From assembly GCA_002731875.1 (NCBI GenBank), contig PCCY01000022.1:1-64000 (forward strand): 64,000 bases of DNA, written 5' to 3'. The notes beneath the pieces were generated by a model. It ran no database searches. It was not told the origin of the DNA and saw nothing but the letters and a program-made list of their open reading frames with translations. Origin of the DNA: Roseobacter sp. Its GTDB lineage: Bacteria; Pseudomonadota; Alphaproteobacteria; Rhodobacterales; Rhodobacteraceae. The number at the start of each line of letters is the position of its first letter. Within the stretch, counting starts at the first letter, position 1. Position numbers and translations under genes: made by a program. Below, one piece after another: positions 18,021-27,683 of this stretch.

Positions 18021-18722
18021 TCACTCTTCGTTGTACCGGTAACCGATGCCATAAAGTGTCTCAATCGCTGAGAATTCATCGTCCGCAGTCCGCATTTTTT
18101 TGCGTAGGCGTTTGATGTGGCTGTCGATGGTACGATCGTCGACGTAAACCTGATCGTCATACGCGACGTCCATCAACTGGTCTCTCGACTTAACAAAGCC
18201 CGGTCTTTGGGCCAAAGCCTGAAGCAACAAGAATTCGGTCACGGTAAGGGATACATCTTTTCCCTTCCAGCTTACCGCATGACGAAGAGGATCCATTCGC
18301 AGTTCACCACGTTCGATAACCTTTGTCTCTTCGGTGTCTCCGACTTCGTTGGTTTCGACGGCGTCCTGACGGCGCAAAAGCGCGCGAATACGTTCCACCA
18401 GCAACCGCTGACTAAAAGGCTTCTTTACGTAATCGTCGGCCCCCATGCGCAAACCCAACACTTCGTCGATCTCATCATCCTTGGACGTGAGGAAGATAAC
18501 GGGCATCGCGCTTTTCTGACGCAGTCGTTGCAACAGATCCATTCCATCCATGCGCGGCATCTTGATATCCAACACCGCCATATCGGGCAATTTCTTGTTG
18601 AACGCATCCAGTGCGGCTTGCCCATCGTTATATGTTTCCACCTCAAAACCTTCAGCCTCGAGGGTCATTGAAACGGACGTCAGGATATTCCTGTCATCAT
18701 CCACCAACGCAATTTTTGACAT
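18021..18722 (-). CDS. chvI: Response regulator ChvI
   Basis: A 233-residue OmpR-type regulator. The receiver domain has acidic residues VDDD near the N-terminus and phosphoacceptor Asp52 in [12 protein letters not shown]; the DNA-binding wing-helix region includes [16 protein letters not shown]. The frame is open further upstream, but the ATG at 18722 follows AAGGAAG and begins directly with the first strand ([10 protein letters not shown]). It is transcribed away from pckA, from a shared intergenic region of 362 bases. Confidence 0.94.
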   Translation of the reverse strand: MSKIALVDDDRNILTSVSMTLEAEGFEVETYNDGQAALDAFNKKLPDMAVLDIKMPRMDGMDLLQRLRQKSAMPVIFLTSKDDEIDEVLGLRMGADDYVKKPFSQRLLVERIRALLRRQDAVETNEVGDTEETKVIERGELRMDPLRHAVSWKGKDVSLTVTEFLLLQALAQRPGFVKSRDQLMDVAYDDQVYVDDRTIDSHIKRLRKKMRTADDEFSAIETLYGIGYRYNEE

Positions 18723-19084
18723 TGCCTGCTTCCTTTTTATGCTGCTCAATTAACATTTGTTTTTCTTCTATTGATCATCAATTTACAGCTGCGAATCAAT
18801 CACAAAGTGCGAATCACTTCCCATCATAGTCGTATTTTCGCCACAATTTAGTTAGGAATGGCTAAATTGACGCACATAAAGCGCAAAATCCCAAGGTATT
18901 TCGGCGCGCGACGCTATTGTTTTCGAACTAGACGGATAAACACCGACATGATGGCGCTAACTGCGCCAAAGCTACCTGTTCATATCATAAATTGACGTGC
19001 TATGAGGCGACTATGGTCGCACTGGCCTAGCCATTTGTGCAAAAATTTGCCGCCAGAAATTGGCGTAGCTACAGGAGACATCAC
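18723..19084. promoter_or_regulatory. Divergent chvI/pckA intergenic region
   Basis: A 362-base stretch without genes. It holds a direct repeat of GCGAATCA (starting 18791 and 18809, 18 bases apart) near chvI, an inverted repeat TGGCGC-TAACT-GCGCCA (18952-18968) about 115 bases before pckA, and several AT-rich blocks. These are plausible binding sites for ChvI or a carbon regulator. I could not pick convincing -35/-10 pairs. AGGAGA before the GTG start of pckA closes the region. Confidence 0.45.
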
Positions 19085-20683
19085 GTGACATTAGGCCGCG
19101 TAAATCCGCAGTTTCGCCTCGAAGACCAAGGCATCAGCGGGCTAGGTAATGTCTATTACAACATGATCGAACCCGCGCTGGTCGAAGCTGCGCTGCAACG
19201 TGACGAAGGGACGCTTGGCAAGGGGGGAACCTTCCTAGTTACCACAGGTAAGTTCACCGGCCGGTCTCCCAAAGACAAACATGTGGTTAAAACTGAGAGT
19301 GTCGCAGATACAATCTGGTGGGATAACAACGCCGCGATGTCACCCGAAGGGTTTGACGCGCTCTACCGCGATATGCTTGCCCACATGGAAGGGCGCGACT
19401 ATTTCGTCCAGGATTTGATCGGTGGGGCCGACCCGCGACATGCAATCAACGTGCGCATGGTCACCGAATTGGCATGGCATGGACTATTTATCCGTCACAT
19501 GCTGCGCCGGCCAGAACGTGACGCGCTGGATGACTTCATTGCAGATTTCACCGTGATCAACTGCCCCAGTTTTTCCGCCGATCCGGAAAAGCACGATTGC
19601 CGGTCTGAAACCGTGATCGCCATGAATTTTGACAAGAAAATGATCTTGATCGGGGGCACAGAATACGCGGGCGAGAACAAGAAGTCCGTCTTTACGCTTT
19701 TGAACTATCTACTGCCTGAAAAAGATATCATGCCGATGCATTGTTCGGCCAATCACGCTACCGGCAATCCGGTTGATACCGCAGTGTTCTTCGGTCTGTC
19801 CGGGACGGGAAAAACAACGTTGTCGGCCGACCCGGGCCGGACGTTGATAGGGGATGACGAACATGGTTGGTCAGACCACGGCACCTTTAACTTCGAAGGC
19901 GGGTGCTATGCCAAAACAATCAGCCTAAGCCGCGAAGCCGAGCCTGAGATCTATGCGACCACCGAAAAGTTCGGCACCGTCATCGAAAACATGATTTTTG
20001 ATGAAGAGACCAAAGAGCTAGACTTCAATGACGACTCCCTGACAGCGAACATGCGTTGCGCCTACCCGCTGCACTATATCTCCAATGCATCGACCAAGGC
20101 GACCGGCGGCCACCCTAAGAACATCATCATGCTGACGTGCGATGCGTTCGGCGTGCTCCCACCCATCGCGCGTCTGACCCCGGCGCAGGCAATGTATCAC
20201 TTCCTGTCTGGCTTCACCTCCAAGGTCGCGGGCACCGAACGGGGAGTGACCGAACCGGAGCCTACGTTCTCGACCTGTTTTGGCGCACCATTCATGCCAC
20301 GCCGCCCCGAGGTCTATGGCAATCTACTTCGTGAAAAGATCGCGACCCACGGTGCCACGTGCTGGCTGGTCAACACAGGATGGACAGGCGGCGCACACGG
20401 TACCGGCAGCCGGATGCCGATCAAGGCGACCCGCGCGCTATTAACCGCAGCGCTCGAAGGGTCGCTTGCCGGTGTAGAATATCGCAAAGACCCGAATTTT
20501 GGGTTCGAGGTACCGGTTTCGGTCACAGGGGTTGCGGATATTCTGTTGGATCCCCGCCGCACATGGGACAATCCGGAATCCTATGACCGCCAGGCCGCCA
20601 AACTGGTGAAAATGTTCTCGGAAAACTTCGAGCAATACATGCCATACATCGACGAAGACGTAAAAGCTGCAGCCATCGGTTGA
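19085..20683 (+). CDS. pckA: Phosphoenolpyruvate carboxykinase (ATP)
   Basis: Converts oxaloacetate and ATP to phosphoenolpyruvate, CO2 and ADP, the first committed step of gluconeogenesis. The 532-residue length is standard. It has the PEPCK P-loop [14 protein letters not shown], the metal-binding [15 protein letters not shown], and the C-terminal nucleotide patch NTGWTGG. The frame extends upstream, but the GTG at 19085 is directly preceded by AGGAGA and begins the usual N-terminus. Divergent chvI and the regulatory PTS genes suggest control by envelope/acid stress and carbon status. Confidence 0.96.
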   Translation: MTLGRVNPQFRLEDQGISGLGNVYYNMIEPALVEAALQRDEGTLGKGGTFLVTTGKFTGRSPKDKHVVKTESVADTIWWDNNAAMSPEGFDALYRDMLAHMEGRDYFVQDLIGGADPRHAINVRMVTELAWHGLFIRHMLRRPERDALDDFIADFTVINCPSFSADPEKHDCRSETVIAMNFDKKMILIGGTEYAGENKKSVFTLLNYLLPEKDIMPMHCSANHATGNPVDTAVFFGLSGTGKTTLSADPGRTLIGDDEHGWSDHGTFNFEGGCYAKTISLSREAEPEIYATTEKFGTVIENMIFDEETKELDFNDDSLTANMRCAYPLHYISNASTKATGGHPKNIIMLTCDAFGVLPPIARLTPAQAMYHFLSGFTSKVAGTERGVTEPEPTFSTCFGAPFMPRRPEVYGNLLREKIATHGATCWLVNTGWTGGAHGTGSRMPIKATRALLTAALEGSLAGVEYRKDPNFGFEVPVSVTGVADILLDPRRTWDNPESYDRQAAKLVKMFSENFEQYMPYIDEDVKAAAIG

Positions 20684-20697
20684 TAGCCATCATCTTA

Positions 20698-20727
20698 GCA
20701 GAAGCCGCTTGATGTCGCGGCTTCTGC
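20698..20727. terminator. Strong hairpin after pckA
   Basis: Perfect 11-base arms GCAGAAGCCGC/GCGGCTTCTGC with an 8-base loop, 14 bases after the pckA stop and 9 before the end of the convergent hypothetical gene. There is no T tract on either strand, so it may act as a bidirectional stop with Rho or as a 3'-end stabiliser. Confidence 0.6.
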
Positions 20728-20736
20728 ACAAGACGA

Positions 20737-21444
20737 TCAGGCTGCCAGGCCAGAAAGCGGCATATCCAGTATATACTGCAAATCATCGCTTCCCATATAC
20801 GACATGAAACCCTCGATGGGCACGTCTTGTCCGGTCAGGAACCAATGCAGTGCACCAGGTTCGGTATGCATATAACCGTGCCGCGCGGGAAACCCTTTGT
20901 AGACAACTGAATTTTGCATGAAAGCGACGACATGGTCCGGCTTCCAGTGTTGAATCGCTTGCCAGAATGCGTATCGTCCCAACACGGACGATAGCCCCAC
21001 ATTGCGGAATTCACGCGGCGTGGTGCCAACCCAAAACTCTCCGTGATAACAAACCTGACCCGAGATGCGGTGCGCGCCCGGCCCCGGACGGTAACGCGAG
21101 CGTTGCAAATCAATATCCACACCAGGCGGCGGGAAGTCCTTGTATGAGCACCGCATATATTCGGCGAGGTTGGCCCCTTGCAAATCCAGCAAACGCATCG
21201 CCTGGGTGTGCATGACTTCACCCTTGCTGTTGTGCCCGATTACCCAAAACGCATTTCTCTGCGTCAGGGTATGCAGCTCAGGGTCGAACGGCATGCCGAG
21301 CACATGGTCCGGGCGTGCTTTCCCAAGAATTTTCCTATAGCTGTCAAAGTCGTAACCGATGGTTACGGTAATCCCCGCGCTCTGTAGCAGCGCTGTACAA
21401 TTTGCTGCGAACCGTTGATCGTCTTGAAAACTTTGTAACGTCAC
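20737..21444 (-). CDS. Conserved hypothetical protein, 235 residues
   Basis: Function unknown. A soluble alpha/beta-looking protein without signal peptide. It has tryptophan/tyrosine-rich conserved-looking stretches such as YMRCSYKDFPPPG, CYHGEFWVG and GRYAFWQAIQHWKPDHVV; the overall pattern of a strand, an arginine-glycine loop and long helix would be compatible with an acyltransferase (GNAT-like) fold, but this is a guess. The start is GTG at 21444, well spaced from AAGGAGA. It follows an unusual LysR-type regulator gene on the same strand with 77 bases between them, suggesting that the two work together. Confidence 0.65.
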   Translation of the reverse strand: MTLQSFQDDQRFAANCTALLQSAGITVTIGYDFDSYRKILGKARPDHVLGMPFDPELHTLTQRNAFWVIGHNSKGEVMHTQAMRLLDLQGANLAEYMRCSYKDFPPPGVDIDLQRSRYRPGPGAHRISGQVCYHGEFWVGTTPREFRNVGLSSVLGRYAFWQAIQHWKPDHVVAFMQNSVVYKGFPARHGYMHTEPGALHWFLTGQDVPIEGFMSYMGSDDLQYILDMPLSGLAA

Positions 21445-21521
21445 TTGCGGTCTCCTTCGATCCTATAAAGTTCGAAGTTTAACCCAATTTTATGAGTCTG
21501 GCTTGCCTTTCATGAAGCACC

Positions 21522-22418
21522 TCAAATTGACACGACGGCATCGGCAGGCATGGCGGCAAGCGTGCTTTGGTCCAGGCCAGAGATTGATATCACCCGTGAT
21601 CTGTCGATCGCAGCAATCAACGCAAAGCTTCCGTCAGGAAAACGACTGGCCAACAAGAGTCTCTTATATGCCAAGGGTGTAGGTTTTTCACCCTCACTTC
21701 GTGGAATCTGCGTGACCACTTCGTCCAATCGGACACCGCCATTTGCCCGGACCTCCCGAAAGGGCCCGGTCAACATCGCCTCAAATTCCGAGCCTCCCGG
21801 GAACTGTCGCAACGGGCGTCCAATACTGCTGCGCGCAATCTTCCACCCCCACCATTTGGTATAAAACGATTCTTGCCCCAGCTCTGTGCAGATCCATCCG
21901 TGCGGCGAATCGCGATAAACCAATATATAGGGCCGCAAGGACTGAAACTCCGGATGCTCAAGTTCTCCCCGGCTGGAACACCAAGCATGGAACACTTTGC
22001 GTAGAATGGGCGATTCCTCTCCCCAGATTTGGGTCAGCGACTGTTGCTGTTGATAGAAAGCCCAGCCGTTTGGATGCTCGTGCGATAATCGCATCAATCC
22101 GCCCACACTGCGCAGATCGCCCAAAGCCCAGGTCTTGCACCGCGCCATGATCTCCAACGCTTCGGGCAAAGCTTCTTCCCCGCGCGCCGTCAGATGATAT
22201 CTGCGGTCATCGACAGCGAATAACGTGGCCCCCATCAGTTCTTCAAGCTGCGCGATATGACGGCGGACGGTTTGGCGCGTGCTGTTAAGCTCACGCACCG
22301 TGTGGCTGAGGTTCAACGTTCTGGCCAGAACGGTGAAGGAACGCATCATTTCATAAAGCAAAGCCGGAACTTTGCTTTCGCCCACCTCGTCCACAACGTT
22401 CTGGAGATCATCGCTCAT
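21522..22418 (-). CDS. Regulator with LysR-type HTH and an unfamiliar C-terminal domain
   Basis: A 298-residue protein. Residues about 22-85 form a LysR-like winged helix (FTVLARTLNLSHTVRELNSTRQTVRRHI then EELMGATLF). After the linker, the sequence does not resemble the usual LysR substrate-binding domain: it is rich in Trp and Tyr (YTKWWGWKIARSSIG, YRDSPHGWICTELG) and lacks the normal periplasmic-binding fold pattern. It may sense its ligand in a different way. Its promoter region carries direct repeats, and the hypothetical gene downstream on the same strand is a likely target or partner. Confidence 0.7.
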   Translation of the reverse strand: MSDDLQNVVDEVGESKVPALLYEMMRSFTVLARTLNLSHTVRELNSTRQTVRRHIAQLEELMGATLFAVDDRRYHLTARGEEALPEALEIMARCKTWALGDLRSVGGLMRLSHEHPNGWAFYQQQQSLTQIWGEESPILRKVFHAWCSSRGELEHPEFQSLRPYILVYRDSPHGWICTELGQESFYTKWWGWKIARSSIGRPLRQFPGGSEFEAMLTGPFREVRANGGVRLDEVVTQIPRSEGEKPTPLAYKRLLLASRFPDGSFALIAAIDRSRVISISGLDQSTLAAMPADAVVSI

Positions 22419-22440
22419 AAAAGTCTCTGACGGTAAATAA

Positions 22441-22487
22441 ATAATACATCGATAACGATTGTATAATACATCAATGGTACATATGTA
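22441..22487. promoter_or_regulatory. Direct repeats and palindrome between the LysR-type and XRE genes
   Basis: ATAATACATC occurs at 22441-22450 and again at 22463-22472, 22 bases apart, i.e. on the same helix face after two turns. A perfect palindrome TACATATGTA follows at 22478-22487. The region is AT-rich compared with its surroundings. Position, 23 bases upstream of the LysR-type start codon, suggests autoregulation or control by the divergent XRE protein. Confidence 0.45.
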
Positions 22488-22573
22488 ACCTGAAATTGAA
22501 CGAAACTATCCAATTGATCGTAAAGAGAGTTTTGGGGATGACTATCCCAATAACAACCAGAGGTATTAATGAC

Positions 22574-22936
22574 ATGTCCCACCCAGTAGATATCCATGTC
22601 GGGAAAAAGCTAAAACAAATTAGAACATTGCGTCGACTGTCCCAAACCGATGTCGCCAAGAAGTTGAATCTTTCTTTCCAACAAATTCAAAAGTACGAAA
22701 TCGGCTCCAACCGCGTGGCTGCAAGCCGGCTATTTGAACTTTCCCAAATACTTGACGTGACGCCTTCGTATTTTTTCGAAGGTCTGCATGACGAACAGAG
22801 CGAAACACCAAAATCAGACCCGAGCGTGGAAATTGTCAGCGCTTTGGCCGCGATAAAGGATGATGCTGTAAAAACCCGCATCGTTACATTTATCGAAGAT
22901 GTCTCCGGCGTCACCGTCAGCCGGCAAGGGCAGTAG
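22574..22936 (+). CDS. XRE-family helix-turn-helix regulator
   Basis: A 120-residue DNA-binding protein of the Cro/CI type. The HTH spans about residues 13-67: KKLKQIRTLRRLSQTDVAKK, then SFQQIQKYEIGSNRVAASRLFELSQIL. A short C-terminal tail may mediate dimerisation. The frame opens 26 codons earlier, but the ATG at 22574 follows AGAGG and matches the start of the HTH better. It is divergent from the LysR-type gene and convergent with the TauE gene. Its targets are unknown. Base composition is AT-richer than its neighbours. Confidence 0.85.
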   Translation: MSHPVDIHVGKKLKQIRTLRRLSQTDVAKKLNLSFQQIQKYEIGSNRVAASRLFELSQILDVTPSYFFEGLHDEQSETPKSDPSVEIVSALAAIKDDAVKTRIVTFIEDVSGVTVSRQGQ

Positions 22937-22938
22937 TT

Positions 22939-23706
22939 TCAAGCAAACAGTCCGCGTCTGACCAGGTTTGCGCCCACCACCAACAAAATGAAAAGCGTTG
23001 CCTTGCGAAATGATGCCTGGTCGATTCGATCCATGATCTGGGCACCCAACCACATGCCCGCCAAAGCCGGCAGGACCAACGAAATCGAAAATGGTAGCGT
23101 TTCGCGGTTCAAAACGCCGGACCCGATATGCGCGAACATAAGCGCAATGGCACCAAGCCCGTAGACCACGCCCTGAACACGCATTTGGTCGTGTTTGGGC
23201 GTCCCTAGGGCCGTCAGATATGCCACCGTCGGGGGCCCCCATACGCCCGATACACCTCCGATGGCCCCGGCGAATCCACCGATCAAAACCTCGATTTTTG
23301 ATGACCGCTGGGCAAGAGTGAAACTGCGCCCCGTGATTTGCCAAAGAGCAAAAAACGTTATCGGCACGCCAATGACCAGCAACATCGTTTGCGCATTCAA
23401 GAAGCGCACCATCTGCGCCGATGCAACAAGGGCCACCCCTCCCGCGATCAGGAATACCTTGAACAGCTTCGTAGAGGCCCACGCGGCCCTGATACCCTGA
23501 CGAAGAGCCTGAAACAGGTTGGTCGTCACCGTAGGCAGGATCAAGCCGGCCAAGGCGACGTCGGGCGGTAAGAAGGTTATCAAGCCCGAAATCAGAATCA
23601 ACGGCATGGCAAAGCCCACTACCCCTTTGATGAACCCCGCGACCATAGCAATGGCGAAGGCGAACATCATTTGTTCGGGCGTGATGAAACTGAAAAACAT
23701 ATCCAT
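22939..23706 (-). CDS. TauE/SafE family sulfite exporter-like permease
   Basis: A 255-residue membrane protein with about eight hydrophobic segments. It shows the two-repeat layout of the TauE/SafE (DUF81) family, with FIKGVVGFAMPLI near the N-terminus and GGFAGAIGGVSGVWGPPTVAYL in the middle. Relatives export sulfite, sulfoacetate or other organosulfur anions. It is divergent from the methylsuccinyl-CoA dehydrogenase gene and no sulfur gene is adjacent, so the substrate is not inferred. Confidence 0.87.
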   Translation of the reverse strand: MDMFFSFITPEQMMFAFAIAMVAGFIKGVVGFAMPLILISGLITFLPPDVALAGLILPTVTTNLFQALRQGIRAAWASTKLFKVFLIAGGVALVASAQMVRFLNAQTMLLVIGVPITFFALWQITGRSFTLAQRSSKIEVLIGGFAGAIGGVSGVWGPPTVAYLTALGTPKHDQMRVQGVVYGLGAIALMFAHIGSGVLNRETLPFSISLVLPALAGMWLGAQIMDRIDQASFRKATLFILLVVGANLVRRGLFA

Positions 23707-23876
23707 TTGTCTCTAATATCAACAATCCAACCGAGCGCACGAAAATTCATCCGCGTAATTATCGATCAAATTACCGCTTATAAACGTATCTTTATTGTGC
23801 TGCACCTGCGAAAGGGTTATGTCAGTCCCAAGCTGAAAAAGGGACCGTTGAATTGGCACATGATGGACAACACGCA

Positions 23877-25538
23877 ATGACAGGCTCGCAAATCATTCTT
23901 GGCGACCTCCTCAAATTGGCGGCAGACGCGCTGCCTCCCGTGAATGACGTTCTTGACAAGGCCACGGCGTCCGTTCGTCGGACCGTAACTCACGAGGGTC
24001 GGGTATCAAACGACCTGATAGAGGCGAACCAGACAGCCGCTCATGGCCTTGCGTGGTTGGCAACCTATGTGCAGGCACTCAGACAAATGCAGCTTTGGGC
24101 TGAAAAACTCTCTGCCGAGGACAATTTCACCGAAGTCGAACAGCTTATTTTCCAGATCGGTTTCGGCGAATATCTGGCGCAGATTTTCGGTGGCATCGCA
24201 ATGAACCAGGGCGAGATGCTGCGCTTGCATGATCTTGGACTGGCGCAGAGCGATCAGCAATGCGCAAACGATTCCGCAATCCAGACCCTTATACAACATG
24301 GCAACACCCAAGCCGCGCGCACCCGTCTGGTTGAACTTATGCAAGAGCACAGTGCCAACATCACCGTAGGTCGCACCGGCCTCGATGATGAGCTGGAAAT
24401 GATTCGCGAACAATTTCGTCGTTACGCGGTAGAAAAGGTAGAGCCGTTTGCCCACGAGTGGCACCTCAAAGACGAGCTGATCCCGATCGAGGTCATCAAC
24501 GAATTGGCTGAACTGGGCGTGTTCGGCCTTACCATCCCCGAAGAATACGGCGGGCTGGGTTTGTCCAAAGCCTCTATGTGCGTGGTCTCCGAAGAACTGT
24601 CGCGCGGTTACATCGGCGTCGGTTCGCTGGGCACCCGGTCTGAAATCGCCGCCGAGCTGATTTTGGCAGGTGGCACCGATACGCAAAAATCCAAATGGCT
24701 ACCCCGCATCGCCAGCGCCGAAACCTTGCCGACCGCTGTGTTCACTGAACCGAATACCGGGTCTGATCTTGGTGCCCTGCGCACCCGTGCGGTCAAGCAC
24801 GGCGACAATTACAAGGTCACCGGTAACAAGACCTGGATAACCCACGCGGCCCGCACTCACCTTATGACGCTCTTGGCCCGTACCGATCCCGATACGACAA
24901 ATTACAAGGGACTGTCGATGTTCCTTGCCGAAAAGCTTCCAGGTGACGATGAAAATCCCTTTCCCTCGGCGGGCATGACCGGTGGCGAGATCGAGGTTCT
25001 CGGATATCGTGGGATGAAGGAATACGAGCTGGGCTTCGATGGCTTCGACGTCAAAGGCGAAAATCTGCTCGGCGGCGAAGAGGGTAAGGGCTTCAAACAG
25101 CTCATGGAGACGTTTGAAAGCGCACGTATCCAAACCGCGGCCCGTGCAATCGGCGTGGCGCAATCGGCGCTCGACATATCCATGCAGTATGCGATCGACC
25201 GTAAGCAGTTCAGCAAGTCGTTGATCAGCTTCCCGCGGGTTTCGTCCAAGCTTGCCATGATCGCAGTGGAGATAATGATCGCCCGCCAACTGACCTATTT
25301 TTCCGCCTTCGAAAAAGACGAAGGACGGCGGTGCGATGTCGAGGCAGGTATGGCCAAGCTATTGGGCGCGCGCGTCGCCTGGGCCGCTGCAGACAATGGC
25401 CTGCAAATTCATGGGGGCAACGGTTTCGCACTGGAATACAAGATTAGCCGTGTGTTGTGTGATGCCCGCATCCTCAATATTTTTGAAGGGGCTGCCGAAA
25501 TACAGGCACAGGTCATTGCGCGGCGCCTGCTTGGCTAA
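23877..25538 (+). CDS. mcd: Probable (2S)-methylsuccinyl-CoA dehydrogenase
   Basis: Oxidises methylsuccinyl-CoA to mesaconyl-CoA in the ethylmalonyl-CoA pathway of acetyl-CoA assimilation. The 553-residue protein has an extra N-terminal domain of about 160 residues followed by a full acyl-CoA dehydrogenase domain, an arrangement I associate with Mcd. FAD-domain motifs PTAVFTEPNTGSDLGA and GNKTWITHAA are clear, and the catalytic Glu537 lies in FEGAAEIQ. The ATG at 23877 is chosen over a TTG eight codons upstream; its ribosome-binding site is weak. The rest of the pathway is outside the window; another long-chain acyl-CoA dehydrogenase is a less likely alternative. Confidence 0.82.
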   Translation: MTGSQIILGDLLKLAADALPPVNDVLDKATASVRRTVTHEGRVSNDLIEANQTAAHGLAWLATYVQALRQMQLWAEKLSAEDNFTEVEQLIFQIGFGEYLAQIFGGIAMNQGEMLRLHDLGLAQSDQQCANDSAIQTLIQHGNTQAARTRLVELMQEHSANITVGRTGLDDELEMIREQFRRYAVEKVEPFAHEWHLKDELIPIEVINELAELGVFGLTIPEEYGGLGLSKASMCVVSEELSRGYIGVGSLGTRSEIAAELILAGGTDTQKSKWLPRIASAETLPTAVFTEPNTGSDLGALRTRAVKHGDNYKVTGNKTWITHAARTHLMTLLARTDPDTTNYKGLSMFLAEKLPGDDENPFPSAGMTGGEIEVLGYRGMKEYELGFDGFDVKGENLLGGEEGKGFKQLMETFESARIQTAARAIGVAQSALDISMQYAIDRKQFSKSLISFPRVSSKLAMIAVEIMIARQLTYFSAFEKDEGRRCDVEAGMAKLLGARVAWAAADNGLQIHGGNGFALEYKISRVLCDARILNIFEGAAEIQAQVIARRLLG

Positions 25539-25605
25539 GGGCAGAAGGGGCCCACCGTCAATCCGTTCGCACACACACTGCCCTGATGTCCGGTGCCCCC
25601 TGCCC
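25539..25605. terminator. Imperfect inverted repeat between mcd and recO
   Basis: GGGCAG-AAGGGGC-CCACCG (25539-25557) can pair with CGGTGCCCCCTGCCC (25591-25605) with small bulges around a 33-base loop. It begins directly after the mcd stop codon and sits between convergent genes. Without a T tract, terminator function is only inferred. Confidence 0.35.
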
Positions 25606-25659
25606 ATTCGTTCTTCCAACGACGGCCCTCACGCTGGGGCGCCCCCGGCATGCGACGCT

Positions 25660-26385
25660 TCAGCGCTTGCGACTGAACGCATCGATGTATCGGGCACGCG
25701 CTTCGGGCAACGGCTTCCCCCCCAAACCGCGCGCCAAATGCTGCTCCAGAAAATATCCCGTGGTCTTGAGCCCCGCCGCGACTTCAGCATCACTGGCATC
25801 ACCTTCTCCAAGAAGCACCGCCGGCAACGGCAGCAGTTTATCCGCCCATTCCCCCGCGCCCCTCTGGGTGACGGCCCGGCCTGACTTCGGCGATACGAAC
25901 ACCAGCCCCTTCCGATCACCGGTAACGGCACAGCGGCTCAAATCCAACCCGTAACCCAGTTCTTCCAACAGGCTCAATTCCCAATGCAGATAAGCCAGAG
26001 GCCACAGGTCGCCCTGCCCCAGCAAGTCCAACAAAGATTGCGTTCTATGGTACAACGGTACATGCGGTTCACGCTCCGGGAGCCCGAATGAAAGCAACGC
26101 CGTCACGGTGTTCAGCCCCGCCAAGCTCATCCGATCACCCATAGCCACCACCGCTCTGCTGCGCACGGGTTCAACCGTAAATGCCCCTATATGCTCCTCC
26201 AGTCGAGCACGCCACGCGACATCCAATTGGGCTCCCGGCTGCAAAACGGGCGCGATCTTGCGGCTCGTACCGCCGCGTACGATCCCCAGATGTCGACCTT
26301 GGGTCGGAGTAAACACTTCGATAATGGTCGACGTTTCCCCATGTCGTCGCACGCTCAGCAAAATCCCCTGATCGCGCCACTCCAT
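25660..26385 (-). CDS. recO: DNA repair protein RecO
   Basis: A 241-residue RecFOR-pathway protein that helps load RecA on SSB-coated DNA. The N-terminal OB fold begins [34 protein letters not shown], with GIVRGG following; the helical C-terminal domain contains the family stretch [20 protein letters not shown]. Its ATG (26385) shares one base with the stop of DUF1491 (TGATG); a GTG one codon upstream is an alternative. It ends the series rnc-era-DUF1491-recO, a common alphaproteobacterial order. Confidence 0.92.
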   Translation of the reverse strand: MEWRDQGILLSVRRHGETSTIIEVFTPTQGRHLGIVRGGTSRKIAPVLQPGAQLDVAWRARLEEHIGAFTVEPVRSRAVVAMGDRMSLAGLNTVTALLSFGLPEREPHVPLYHRTQSLLDLLGQGDLWPLAYLHWELSLLEELGYGLDLSRCAVTGDRKGLVFVSPKSGRAVTQRGAGEWADKLLPLPAVLLGEGDASDAEVAAGLKTTGYFLEQHLARGLGGKPLPEARARYIDAFSRKR

Positions 26386-26714
26386 CACCTCAACCCCTCA
26401 TCGAACAACAGATGGCGGCCTTGCCGGTCCTCTACCTCGATCACCCAGACATCAGGGTCAAATCCCCGTTGCTTCTCGATAGACGCATCAACGTCGGCCT
26501 CGCATCCAGACACCAACTCGACCCATACGCGCTCGCCGGTCTCCAGGTCAAAGCCTTTGTGAAACAACAATGCATTACCGTCCAGGGTCGCTAGCTTGAC
26601 TAAAACGGCCCCCCCGGTGTCGTCGCCGTGGGCCACGACAAACGCGGGAATGTCATAGACCCTAAGCCGGGCCAGATACGCATCTACCCAAAATCGCGCC
26701 GTCAGTCGAGACAT
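26385..26714 (-). CDS. DUF1491 family protein
   Basis: A 109-residue small soluble protein of unknown function found between era and recO in Rhodobacteraceae. It begins [18 protein letters not shown] and contains [21 protein letters not shown] and [11 protein letters not shown], matching DUF1491. The ATG at 26714 is chosen because GAAGG is well spaced from it; a GTG four codons earlier is too close to that site. Position suggests a link to ribosome maturation or repair, but only by neighbourhood. Confidence 0.82.
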   Translation of the reverse strand: MSRLTARFWVDAYLARLRVYDIPAFVVAHGDDTGGAVLVKLATLDGNALLFHKGFDLETGERVWVELVSGCEADVDASIEKQRGFDPDVWVIEVEDRQGRHLLFDEGLR

Positions 26715-26774
26715 GGCATCACTCACCTTCCAAATGGATACAAATCCTCCCCGAAGGGTCGATCAGCCAAAAAG

Positions 26775-27683
26775 TCAGACATTGCCGTCGTTGAAGTCCA
26801 GCCCCATTTCCGAATAGCGTTCGGCCTCGTCCAGCCAGTTCGGCCGCACCTTGACCTGCAAGAACAGATGCACCTTGCGCCCCAGAAACTCCTCAAGCTC
26901 CTCACGCGCTGCCTTGCCCACAGATTTGATGGTTTCGCCCTTTTGCCCCAGTACAATACCTTTGTGCCCGTCACGGATCACATAGACGATTTGATCAATC
27001 CGTGCCGATCCATCCTTGCGCTCTTCCCAGTTTTCGGTTTCCACCGTCAACTGATAGGGCAACTCCTGATGCAACCGCAGCGTCAGCTTTTCACGAGTCA
27101 TTTCCGCGGCGATCATCCGCATCGGCAAATCGGCAATCTGATCTTCCGGGTAAAGCCACGGCCCTTGCGGCACTTCGGTCGCCAGCCACTGGCGCAAGGC
27201 ATCTACGCCATGGCCGCGCTCGGCGGAAATCATGAAAGTCTCCGCAAACGGATAGCGCTCGTTGATGTCCTTGCTCAGGCCTAAAAGGACCGGCGCTTCA
27301 ACGCGGTCGATTTTGTTTATCGCCAGCGCCACCTTGCCACTGTGTCCGATATTGGCAAGGCCTTCCAAAATGCGCTCGACACCCTCGGTTACTCCCCGGT
27401 TTGCCTCAATCAGAAGAATTACGATATCCGCATCCGCAGCGCCCCCCCAGGCTGCCGCAACCATGGCGCGGTCAAGCCTGCGTCGCGGCTGAAACAAACC
27501 AGGTGTGTCGACAAAAACCAGCTGGCTTTCATCGTGCATCGCAACTCCGCGGATACGGGCGCGGGTGGTTTGCACCTTATGCGTAACAATTGATACTTTT
27601 GCGCCGACCATCCGGTTCAGCAGCGTGGATTTGCCCGCGTTAGGCTCACCGATCAGGGCGATAAAGCCGGCCCGGGTGGTCAT
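26775..27683 (-). CDS. era: GTPase Era
   Basis: An essential GTPase that binds the 3' end of 16S rRNA during 30S assembly. The 302-residue protein has the G1 loop GEPNAGKST (11-19), the G3 motif DTPGL, G4 NKID, and a C-terminal KH domain with [20 protein letters not shown]. Its start overlaps the rnc stop as ATGA, so rRNA processing by RNase III and assembly by Era are translationally coupled. Confidence 0.97.
   Translation of the reverse strand: MTTRAGFIALIGEPNAGKSTLLNRMVGAKVSIVTHKVQTTRARIRGVAMHDESQLVFVDTPGLFQPRRRLDRAMVAAAWGGAADADIVILLIEANRGVTEGVERILEGLANIGHSGKVALAINKIDRVEAPVLLGLSKDINERYPFAETFMISAERGHGVDALRQWLATEVPQGPWLYPEDQIADLPMRMIAAEMTREKLTLRLHQELPYQLTVETENWEERKDGSARIDQIVYVIRDGHKGIVLGQKGETIKSVGKAAREELEEFLGRKVHLFLQVKVRPNWLDEAERYSEMGLDFNDGNV

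Noticed and set aside
18723..19084. Small gene in the chvI/pckA gap
   Set aside because: No frame with start codon and ribosome-binding site; AT-rich regulatory region explains it.
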